From: Anaspis maculata
Lineage: Eukaryota; Arthropoda; Insecta; Coleoptera; Scraptiidae
Assembly: GCA_949128115.1 (NCBI GenBank)
Contig: OX421968.1
Coordinates: 7,378,001 to 7,442,000, forward strand
Direction: 5' to 3'
DNA length: 64,000 nt
Positions 42,201-52,162 of this stretch are shown here, piece by piece (the stretch's first letter is position 1; each line of letters begins with the position of its first letter). The notes under the pieces were generated by a model. That model searched no databases. It was given only the letters and a program-made list of their open reading frames with translations, and was not told where the DNA came from. A program made the translations under genes and the position numbers.

Positions 42201-44266
42201 TTCAACCCACGTGACTTCAGGCTTCAACCCACGTGACTTCAGGTTTCAACCCACGTGACTTTGTAAACGATCGGTCACCACTTTTGAAGTTGGCAGCTAC
42301 TCTTTCCAAACGCAACATCTGACGAACGAACACAAATATAGAAAAGAAGACACAATTGTTATCCAAAAAGTTCAGGTTTGAACCCACGTGACTCCAGGCT
42401 CCAACCCACGTGACTTCAGGCTTCAACCCACGTGACTTTTGAAACGATCCGTCGCCACTTTTGGAGTTGGCAGCTACTTGTTCCAAACGCAACATCTGAC
42501 GAACGAACACAAATATAAAAGAAAAAAAGACACAATTGTTATCCAAAAAATTCAGGCTTCAACCCACGTGACTTCAGGCTTCATCCCTCGTGACTCCAGG
42601 CTTCAACCCACGTGACTTTTAAAACGATCGGTCACCACTTTTGATGTTGGCAGCTACTTGTTCCAAACGCAACATCTGACGAACGAACACAAATATAAAA
42701 AAAAAAGACACAATTGTTATCCAAAAAGTTCAGGCTTCAACCCACGTGACTTCAGGCTTCAACCCACGTGACTCCAGGCTTCAACCCACGTGACTTTTGA
42801 AACGATCGGTCAACACTTTTGGAGTTGGCAGCTACTTGTTCCAAACGCAACATCTGACGAACGAACACAAATATCAATAAACTAAAGACACAATTGTTAT
42901 CCAAAAAAGTTCAGGTTTTAACCCACGTGACTTCAGGCTTCAACCCACGTGACTTCAGGCTTCAACCCACGTGACTTTTCAAATGATCGGTCACCACTTT
43001 TGGAGTTGACAGCTACTTGTTCCAAAGCAACAACTGACGAACGAACACAAATATCAAAAAACTAAAGACACAATTGTTATCCGGAAAGTTCAGGTTTTTA
43101 CCCACGTGATTTCAGGCTTCAACCCATGTGACTCCAAGCTTCAACCCACGTGACTTTTGAAACGATCCGTCACCACTTTTGATGTTGGCAGCTACTTGTT
43201 CCAAACGCAACATCTGACGAACGAACACAAATATAGAAGAAAAGACACAATTGTTATCCAAAAAGTTCAGGTTTCAACCCACGTGACTTCAGGCTTCAAC
43301 TCACGTGACTTCAGGCTTCAACCCACGTGACTTCAGGCTTCAACTCACGTGACTTCAGGCTTCAACCCACGTGACTTTGAAAACGATCGGTCACCACTTT
43401 TGAAGTTGGCAGCTACTCTTTCCAAACGCAACATCTGACGAACGAACACAAATGTAGAAAAAAAGACACAATTGTTATCCAAAAAGTTCAGGTTTGAACC
43501 CACGTGACTCCAGGCTCCAACCCACGTGACTTCAGGCTTCAACCCACGTGACTTTTAAAACGATCGGTCACCACTTTTGATGTTGGCAGCTACTTGTTCC
43601 AAACGCAACATCTGACGAACGTACACAAATATAGAAGGAAAGACACAATTGTTATCCAAAAAGTTCAGGCTTCAACCCACGTGACTTCAGGCTTCATCCC
43701 TCGTGACTCCAGGCTTCAACCCACGTGACTTTTAAAACGATCGGTCACCACTTTTGATGTTGGCAGCTACTTGTTCCAAACGCAACATCTGACGAACGAA
43801 CACAAATATAAAAGAAAAAAAGACACATTTGTTATCCAAAAAGTTCAGGTTTCAACCCACGTGACTTCAGGCTTCAACCCACGTGACTCCAGGCTTCAAC
43901 CCACGTGACTTCAGGCTTCAACCCACGTGACTTTTAAAACGATCGGTCACCACTTTTGGAGTTGGCAGCTACTTGTTCCAAACGCAACATCTGACGAACG
44001 AACACAAATATCAAAAAACTGAAGACACAATTGTTATCCAAAAAGTTCAGGTTTTTACCCACGTGACTTCAGGCTTCAACCCACGTGACTTCAGGCTTCA
44101 ACCCACGTGACTTTTGAAACGATCGGTCACCACTTTTTATGTTGGCAGCTACTTGTTCCAAACGCAACATCTGACGAACTAACACAAATAAAGAAAAAAA
44201 GACACAATTGTTATCCAAAAAGTTCAGGTTTGAACCCACGTGACTCCAGGCTCCAACCCACGTGAC
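39065..44266 (+). repeat. 5.7-kb-offset higher-order duplication, copy 1
   Basis: Matches 44766-49968 at offset 5701, rising to 5702 after a one-base A-run difference (CAAAAAACTG against CAAAAAAACTG). The right edge is where this copy has CTCCAGG and the other CTTCAGG after the same GACTCCAGGCTCC. Five-box monomers with alternating CCCACGTG and CTCACGTG mark the register. Confidence 0.87.
39434..40311 (+). repeat. 0.88-kb duplication, copy 2 (offset 1284)
   Basis: Matches 38150-39027. The same series appears again near 45.14-46.01 kb and 61.93-62.80 kb as part of the larger duplications. Confidence 0.78.
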
Positions 44267-44765
44267 TCCAGGCTTCAACCCACGTGACTTTTGAAACGAT
44301 CGGTCAACACTTTTGGAGTTGGCAGCTACTTGTTCCAAACGCAACATCTGACGAACGAACACAAATATCAATAAACTAAAGACACAATTGTTATCCAAAA
44401 AAGTTCAGGTTTTAACCCACGTGACTTCAGGCTTCAACCCACGTGACTTCAGGCTTCAACCCACGTGACTTTTCAAATGATCGGTCACCACTTTTGGAGT
44501 TGACAGCTACTTGTTCCAAAGCAACAACTGACGAACGAACACAAATATCAAAAAACTAAAGACACAATTGTTATCCGGAAAGTTCAGGTTTTTACCCACG
44601 TGATTTCAGGCTTCAACCCATGTGACTCCAAGCTTCAACCCACGTGACTTTTGAAACGATCCGTCACCACTTTTGATGTTGGCAGCTACTTGTTCCAAAC
44701 GCAACATCTGACGAACGAACACAAATATAGAAGAAAAGACACAATTGTTATCCAAAAAGTTCAGG

Positions 44766-47700
44766 TTTCAACCCACGTGACTTCAGGCTTCAACTCACGT
44801 GACTTCAGGCTTCAACCCACGTGACTTCAGGCTTCAACTCACGTGACTTCAGGCTTCAACCCACGTGACTTTGAAAACGATCGGTCACCACTTTTGAAGT
44901 TGGCAGCTACTCTTTCCAAACGCAACATCTGACGAACGAACACAAATGTAGAAAAAAAGACACAATTGTTATCCAAAAAGTTCAGGTTTGAACCCACGTG
45001 ACTCCAGGCTCCAACCCACGTGACTTCAGGCTTCAACCCACGTGACTTTTAGAACGATCGGTCACCACTTTTGATGTTGGCAGCTACTTGTTCCAAACGC
45101 AACATCTGACGAACGTACACAAATATAGAAGGAAAGACACAATTGTTATCCAAAAAGTTCAGGTTTTAACCCACGTGACTTCAGGCTTCAACCCACGTGA
45201 CTTCAGGCTTCAACCCACGTGACTTCGGGCTTCAACCCACGTGACTTTGGAAACGATCGGTCACCACTTTTGAAGTTGGCAGCTACTCTTTCCAAACGCA
45301 ACATCTGACGAACGAACACAAATATAGAAAAAAAGACACAATTGTTATCCAAAAAGTACAGGTTTGAACCCACGTGACTTCAGGCTCCAACCCACGTGAC
45401 TTTAGGCTTCAACCCACGTGACTTTGAAAACGATCGGTCACCACTTTTGATGTTAGCAGCTACTTGTTCCAAACGCAACATCCGACGAACGAACACAAAT
45501 ATAGAAGAAAAGTCACAATTGTTATACAAAAAGTTCAGGTTTTAACCCACGTGACTTCAGGCTTCAACCCACGTGACTTTTAAACCGATCGGTCACCACT
45601 TTTGATGTTGGCAGCTACTTGTTCCAAACGCAACATCTGACGAACGAACACAAATATAGAAGAAAAGACACAATTGTTATCCAAAAAGTTCAGGTTTCAA
45701 CCCACGTGACTTCAGGCTTCAACCCACGTGACTTCAGGTTTCAACCCACGTGACTTTGAAAACGATCGGTCACCACTTTTGAAGTTGGCAGCTACTCTTT
45801 CCAAACGCAACATCTGACGAACGAACACAAATATAGAAGAAAAGACACAATTGTTATCCAAAAAAATCAGGTTTCAACCCACGTGACTTCAGGCTTCAAC
45901 CCACGTGACTTCAGGCTTCAACCCACGTGACTTTGTAAACGATCGGTCACCACTTTTGAAGTTGGCAGCTACTCTTTCCAAACGCAACATCTGACGAACG
46001 AACACAAATATAGAAAAGAAGACACAATTGTTATCCAAAAAGTTCAGGTTTGAACCCACGTGACTCCAGGCTCCAACCCACGTGACTTCAGGCTTCAACC
46101 CACGTGACTTTTAAAACGATCGGTCACCACTTTTGATGTTGGCAGCTACTTGTTCCAAACGCAACATCTGACGAACGAACACAAATATCAAAAAAAAAGA
46201 CACAATTGTTATCCAAAAAGTTCAGGCTTCAACCCACGTGACTTCAGGCTTCAACCCACGTGACTCCAGGCTTCAACCCACGTGACTTTTGAAACGATCG
46301 GTCAACACTTTTGGAGTTGGCAGCTACTTGTTCCAAACGCAACATCTGACGAACGAACACAAATATCAATAAACTAAAGACACAATTGTTATCCAAAAAA
46401 GTTCAGGTTTTAACCCACGTGACTTCAGGCTTCAACCCACGTGACTTCAGGCTTCAACCCACGTGACTTTTCAAATGATCGGTCACCACTTTTGGAGTTG
46501 ACAGCTACTTGTTCCAAAGCAACAACTGACGAACGAACACAAATATCAAAAAACTAAAGACACAATTGTTATCCGGAAAGTTCAGGTTTTTACCCACGTG
46601 ATTTCAGGCTTCAACCCATGTGACTCCAAGCTTCAACCCACGTGACTTTTGAAACGATCCGTCACCACTTTTGATGTTGGCAGCTACTTGTTCCAAACGC
46701 AACATCTGACGAACGAACACAAATATAGAAGAAAAGACACAATTGTTATCCAAAAAGTTCAGGTTTCAACCCACGTGACTTCAGGCTTCAACTCACGTGA
46801 CTTCAGGCTTCAACCCACGTGACTTCAGGCTTCAACTCACGTGACTTCAGGCTTCAACCCACGTGACTTTGAAAACGATCGGTCACCACTTTTGAAGTTG
46901 GCAGCTACTCTTTCCAAACGCAACATCTGACGAACGAACACAAATGTAGAAAAAAAGACACAATTGTTATCCAAAAAGTTCAGGTTTGAACCCACGTGAC
47001 TCCAGGCTCCAACCCACGTGACTTCAGGCTTCAACCCACGTGACTTTTAGAACGATCGGTCACCACTTTTGATGTTGGCAGCTACTTGTTCCAAACGCAA
47101 CATCTGACGAACGTACACAAATATAGAAGGAAAGACACAATTGTTATCCAAAAAGTTCAGGTTTTAACCCACGTGACTTCAGGCTTCAACCCACGTGACT
47201 TCAGGCTTCAATCCACGTGACTTTTGAAACGATCCGTCGCCACTTTTGGAGTTGGCAGCTACTTGTTCCAAACGCAACATCTGACGAACGAACACAAATA
47301 TAAAAGAAAAAAAGACACAATTGTTATCCAAAAAATTCAGGCTTCAACCCACGTGACTTCAGGCTTCATCCCTCGTGACTCCAGGCTTCAACCCACGTGA
47401 CTTTTAAAACGATCGGTCACCACTTTTGATGTTGGCAGCTACTTGTTCCAAACGCAACATCTGACGAACGAACACAAATATAAAAGAAAAAAAGACACAT
47501 TTGTTATCCAAAAAGTTCAGGTTTCAACCCACGTGACTTCAGGCTTCAACCCACGTGACTCCAGGCTTCAACCCACGTGACTTCAGGCTTCAACCCACGT
47601 GACTTTTAAAACGATCGGTCACCACTTTTGGAGTTGGCAGCTACTTGTTCCAAACGCAACATCTGACGAACGAACACAAATATCAAAAAACTGAAGACAC

Positions 47701-49968
47701 AATTGTTATCCAAAAAGTTCAGGTTTTTACCCACGTGACTTCAGGCTTCAACCCACGTGACTTCAGGCTTCAACCCACGTGACTTTTAAACCGATCGGTC
47801 ACCACTTTTGATGTTGGCAGCTACTTGTTCCAAACGCAACATCTGACGAACGAACACAAATATAGAAGAAAAGACACAATTGTTATCCAAAAAGTTCAGG
47901 TTTCAACCCACGTGACTTCAGGCTTCAACCCACGTGACTTCAGGTTTCAACCCACGTGACTTTGTAAACGATCGGTCACCACTTTTGAAGTTGGCAGCTA
48001 CTCTTTCCAAACGCAACATCTGACGAACGAACACAAATATAGAAAAGAAGACACAATTGTTATCCAAAAAGTTCAGGTTTGAACCCACGTGACTCCAGGC
48101 TCCAACCCACGTGACTTCAGGCTTCAACCCACGTGACTTTTGAAACGATCCGTCGCCACTTTTGGAGTTGGCAGCTACTTGTTCCAAACGCAACATCTGA
48201 CGAACGAACACAAATATAAAAGAAAAAAAGACACAATTGTTATCCAAAAAATTCAGGCTTCAACCCACGTGACTTCAGGCTTCATCCCTCGTGACTCCAG
48301 GCTTCAACCCACGTGACTTTTAAAACGATCGGTCACCACTTTTGATGTTGGCAGCTACTTGTTCCAAACGCAACATCTGACGAACGAACACAAATATAAA
48401 AAAAAAAGACACAATTGTTATCCAAAAAGTTCAGGCTTCAACCCACGTGACTTCAGGCTTCAACCCACGTGACTCCAGGCTTCAACCCACGTGACTTTTG
48501 AAACGATCGGTCAACACTTTTGGAGTTGGCAGCTACTTGTTCCAAACGCAACATCTGACGAACGAACACAAATATCAATAAACTAAAGACACAATTGTTA
48601 TCCAAAAAAGTTCAGGTTTTAACCCACGTGACTTCAGGCTTCAACCCACGTGACTTCAGGCTTCAACCCACGTGACTTTTCAAATGATCGGTCACCACTT
48701 TTGGAGTTGACAGCTACTTGTTCCAAAGCAACAACTGACGAACGAACACAAATATCAAAAAACTAAAGACACAATTGTTATCCGGAAAGTTCAGGTTTTT
48801 ACCCACGTGATTTCAGGCTTCAACCCATGTGACTCCAAGCTTCAACCCACGTGACTTTTGAAACGATCCGTCACCACTTTTGATGTTGGCAGCTACTTGT
48901 TCCAAACGCAACATCTGACGAACGAACACAAATATAGAAGAAAAGACACAATTGTTATCCAAAAAGTTCAGGTTTCAACCCACGTGACTTCAGGCTTCAA
49001 CTCACGTGACTTCAGGCTTCAACCCACGTGACTTCAGGCTTCAACTCACGTGACTTCAGGCTTCAACCCACGTGACTTTGAAAACGATCGGTCACCACTT
49101 TTGAAGTTGGCAGCTACTCTTTCCAAACGCAACATCTGACGAACGAACACAAATGTAGAAAAAAAGACACAATTGTTATCCAAAAAGTTCAGGTTTGAAC
49201 CCACGTGACTCCAGGCTCCAACCCACGTGACTTCAGGCTTCAACCCACGTGACTTTTAAAACGATCGGTCACCACTTTTGATGTTGGCAGCTACTTGTTC
49301 CAAACGCAACATCTGACGAACGTACACAAATATAGAAGGAAAGACACAATTGTTATCCAAAAAGTTCAGGCTTCAACCCACGTGACTTCAGGCTTCATCC
49401 CTCGTGACTCCAGGCTTCAACCCACGTGACTTTTAAAACGATCGGTCACCACTTTTGATGTTGGCAGCTACTTGTTCCAAACGCAACATCTGACGAACGA
49501 ACACAAATATAAAAGAAAAAAAGACACATTTGTTATCCAAAAAGTTCAGGTTTCAACCCACGTGACTTCAGGCTTCAACCCACGTGACTCCAGGCTTCAA
49601 CCCACGTGACTTCAGGCTTCAACCCACGTGACTTTTAAAACGATCGGTCACCACTTTTGGAGTTGGCAGCTACTTGTTCCAAACGCAACATCTGACGAAC
49701 GAACACAAATATCAAAAAAACTGAAGACACAATTGTTATCCAAAAAGTTCAGGTTTCTACCCACGTGACTTCAGGCTTCAACCCACGTGACTTCAGGCTT
49801 CAACCCACGTGACTTTTGAAACGATCGGTCACCACTTTTTATGTTGGCAGCTACTTGTTCCAAACGCAACATCTGACGAACTAACACAAATAAAGAAAAA
49901 AAGACACAATTGTTATCCAAAAAGTTCAGGTTTGAACCCACGTGACTCCAGGCTCCAACCCACGTGAC
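44766..49968 (+). repeat. 5.7-kb-offset higher-order duplication, copy 2
   Basis: Matches 39065-44266. The 0.5 kb between the copies (44267-44765) follows 42.77-43.27 kb at offset 1494. The copies are therefore separated by a third duplicated piece and do not abut. Confidence 0.87.
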
Positions 49969-50233
49969 TTCAGGCTTCAACCCACGTGACTTTTAAAACG
50001 ATCGGTCACCACTTTTGATGTTGACAGCTACTTGTTCCAAACGCAACATCCGACGAACGAACACAAATATAGAAGAAAAGACACAATTGTTATCCAAAAA
50101 GTTCAGGTTTTAACCCACGTGACTTCAGGCTTCAACCCACGTGACTTCAGGCTTCAACCCACGTGACTTCAGGCTTCAACCCACGTGACTTTTGAAACGA
50201 TCGGTCACCACTTTTGGAGTTGGCAGCCACTTG

Positions 50234-50241
50234 TTCCAAAC
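50234..50241. repeat. Target site duplication, left, copy 1
   Basis: TTCCAAAC directly before the left terminal inverted repeat, within GCAGCCACTTGTTCCAAAC. Confidence 0.92.
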
Positions 50242-50258
50242 TAGTGTTGCCGTCTAGA
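50242..50258 (+). repeat. Left terminal inverted repeat, copy 1
   Basis: TAGTGTTGCCGTCTAGA, the exact reverse complement of 52138-52154. Complementarity becomes patchy inward, where CAAGAC-type repeats take over. Confidence 0.93.
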
Positions 50259-50395
50259 GTTAGACTTTCTAGACTCTTGTCTTGAAAAGGCGTCAAGACT
50301 TAGACAAGACCTTCGGAAACTCTTGTCTTGAAATTTCTAGACAAGACAAGAGTAGGGCTGTCAAGATCAAGAGTCTTGATTAGACTCTTGAAAAG
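50259..50395. repeat. Left subterminal motif cluster of the transposon
   Basis: Dense TCTTGTCTTG, CAAGAC and TAGACTCTTG motifs in both orientations. TCTTGTCTTGAAATTT at 50321-50336 and AGACAAGACAAGAGTAGGGC at 50339-50358 both recur as direct repeats at the other end. ATCAAGA-G-TCTTGAT at 50366-50380 is a small palindrome. Such clusters are typical transposase-binding regions in hAT elements; binding here is inference. The same cluster recurs at 57553-57689. Confidence 0.75.
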
Positions 50396-52013
50396 AAAAA
50401 ATGAAAAAAATCTGATATATTCCTCTCCGCTGATGATTTTCATTTTCTACTGAATGTGTGATTAGATTGGAGACTTCTTACAGAGTTTTTTGACAACATA
50501 AAATAACATAAATAAGGGTAAACGGTATGACAAAATGCTATCCAAAACTATATTTACTTGGAATGAAAATGATTGCAGAGGGTTCTCATGCTATTTTTCT
50601 TTTATTTGTTGTGATCAAAGTACCGAGATCACTACAGACGATATAAAATATCTCGTCTCAAAGGTCCCTCCTTTTTTCAGGAAAAAATCTGGGAATTTGA
50701 GAGTTTAAATTGGGAAAATAATTAAGCTATGAACCTGTTCTGCGCTTGCGCACTAGGCAGGCCATCAAGTTATCATGCATCGACGGTTGTTGCCATGCTG
50801 TGTCTGATAGGTAGTCTACAGTCCATGAATATTTTGAAAATTGGGAAAAACAAAACAACACATAGAAGCATCTTTCTGTATATTGTGAATTTCATATGGT
50901 TATCAGAAGACAATTTGATTTTTGGTCTGGGTGGCAGTTCACTATGAATTTATCAATTTTGCATCAGAGAACGGGAAAGCGTTGCCAGAGAGATGCCATG
51001 TCGAATTATAATAATGTCTTGTAATTATATATTCTTATATTCACATGACATCTCCTCTAGACTCTGTAGTCTGTATGTCTCTACTGTTTTTTCCGATTCT
51101 CACGCGAAAGTTTCGTCCAAGTGATTTTTTTCAAGGACTGCTCCAACATCTCCATTTCTACTTCTCCAAAAAATACCTGCGCCTTCTCAAATCGCAACTC
51201 CTAAGAAATTGGTAGCTTGATAAAGCTTTTGGTCAATAGCTGCGGAACAAGGTGTTTCTTGCCAATAAAAAGAGAATGATTCAGACAATATGCTGCAGCC
51301 AGATATCCTTTAGATGTACCAAGGCAAAATACCGATTAGGCTGGTGTCCTTCCCACAACTTGAGTGAAGTTGGTCTTTTTGCCGCGTCAGGTTGACACAA
51401 GCGGGAACCTGACACAGGTCTGCAAATAATCGGTATATTTTCGACAAAAATATTGGACCACGTCACAGAAAAATAATATTGAAGTTGATTGTTCAACTTT
51501 TTCTTGACTATGACTCTTTCGTTGACTGTTTCTTGACGTTCATGGCAACCTGGTATTATTCTTGGCTTGTTTATTCATTCGATTCGAGCCGATGGACTGC
51601 GGTGAGTTGAATTTCTATATCCTTTCCCGCTGCCAGATTTTTTGATGACTTTTAAATGAACAGTAGTTGACTATATTTATTCAGGCATCAACCTACGGCT
51701 ATATAAAATCGTATCTTGTTATTTTATATAAGACCCCATTGCAGAAACACGTCTCTACTAACAGGTCGGGGGTGGCGGTGGCAATCTTTTCTTTCAGCAT
51801 TCACACCAATGATAAATTTCAGTGCCGCTGAAAGTAGATCATTGTTTGGAAATTTGAACTTAATTATATTTCCGTAGAATATTTTATTGAAGCGCAGTCC
51901 CTATTCAAAGGGTGCTTCTCGCTCCTCACAGTTTCTCTGTTTTATTTTGCTAAAAGATGTTGATATTTCTGTCACGCATTTCTCTTGGAAAAAGGGGTTT
52001 TTGAGTAATTTAA
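50396..52013. other. Transposon interior, no recognisable gene
   Basis: About 1.6 kb of AT-rich unique sequence, repeated at 57690-59307. The longest frames are a plus-strand 72-codon frame at 50729-50947 and a minus-strand 71-codon frame at 51281-51496. I recognise neither, and neither shows a transposase motif. A minus-strand stretch around 51190-51340 reads about 44 codons ending in a stop near the Leu-Pro-Ile-Ser codons, in a different frame from the 71-codon one. This could be decayed coding sequence, but I cannot support it. Confidence 0.6.
51700..51730. repeat. Internal inverted repeat in the transposon
   Basis: TATATAAAAT and ATTTTATATA are perfect 10-bp arms around an 11-nt spacer. 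The left arm also reads as a TATA-like sequence. The same structure recurs at 58994-59024. No function can be assigned. Confidence 0.55.
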
Positions 52014-52137
52014 TTTCAAGAGTCTATCTAGACTCTTGAAAAATTTCCAACAAGAGTTAGAGTCTTGTCTTGAAATTTTGAGAATATCTTGATATTTCAA
52101 GACAAGACAAGAGTAGGGCAACTCTTGTCTTGTCTTG
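52014..52137. repeat. Right subterminal motif cluster of the transposon
   Basis: Contains the palindrome CAAGAGTCTA-TC-TAGACTCTTG at 52017-52038. TCTTGTCTTGAAATTT lies at 52063-52078 and AGACAAGACAAGAGTAGGGC at 52100-52119, the latter two shared with the left cluster. The same cluster recurs at 59308-59431. Confidence 0.75.
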
Positions 52138-52154
52138 TCTAGACGGCAACACTA
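52138..52154 (-). repeat. Right terminal inverted repeat, copy 1
   Basis: TCTAGACGGCAACACTA, pairing perfectly with 50242-50258. Confidence 0.93.
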
Positions 52155-52162
52155 TTCCAAAC
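52155..52162. repeat. Target site duplication, right, copy 1
   Basis: TTCCAAAC directly after the right terminal inverted repeat. It continues into GCAACATCTGACG, so removing the element plus one TTCCAAAC restores a normal monomer. Confidence 0.92.

Larger units (their letters stand above)
1..50241 (+). repeat. Satellite array, block 1 (111+22n bp monomers)
   Basis: Uninterrupted head-to-tail satellite, all in one orientation. Each monomer has a variable head of two to five CACGTG boxes spaced 22 bp apart. A box-free backbone follows, with GATCGGTCACC, CACTTTTG, TTGGCAGC, TTCCAAACGCAACATC, GACGAACGAACACAAAT, an A-rich linker and GACACAATTGTTATCC. Measured from CCAAAAAGT to CCAAAAAGT, consecutive monomers start at 1, 200, 377, 532 and 734, giving 199, 177, 155 and 202 bp. 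The block already contains the first half of the transposon target duplication at its right end. No gene, RNA gene or second repeat family is visible in it. Open frames on both strands are repeats of the same peptide and follow from the 177-bp monomer being divisible by three. Confidence 0.98.
50242..52154. mobile_element. Non-autonomous hAT-like DNA transposon, copy 1 (1913 bp)
   Basis: Unique sequence interrupting a satellite monomer. It starts TAGTGTTGCCG and ends CGGCAACACTA, with 17-bp perfect terminal inverted repeats. It is flanked by the 8-bp direct repeat TTCCAAAC, which occurs once in uninterrupted monomers. An 8-bp target duplication and short TIRs are typical of the hAT superfamily. 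TTCCAAAC fits the nTnnnnAn target pattern of Ac-type hATs. Both subterminal regions are dense in TCTTGTCTTG and TCTAGACTCTTG motifs, as expected of transposase-binding repeats. The ~1.6-kb interior is AT-rich and has no open frame above about 72 codons, no BED zinc finger and no hAT dimerisation domain, so the element depends on a transposase from elsewhere. P-element-like (also 8-bp duplication) is a less likely alternative. Confidence 0.87.

Noticed and set aside
50729..50947. Plus-strand 72-codon frame in the transposon (repeated at 58023-58241)
   Set aside because: No recognisable domain, short, in AT-rich sequence, and conserved between copies only because the whole segment was duplicated.
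51281..51496. Minus-strand 71-codon frame in the transposon (repeated at 58575-58790)
   Set aside because: No transposase, BED or other motif. I cannot distinguish it from chance.
51702..51708. TATAAAA promoter element in the transposon
   Set aside because: It lies inside an AT-rich inverted repeat and no credible coding sequence follows within reach.
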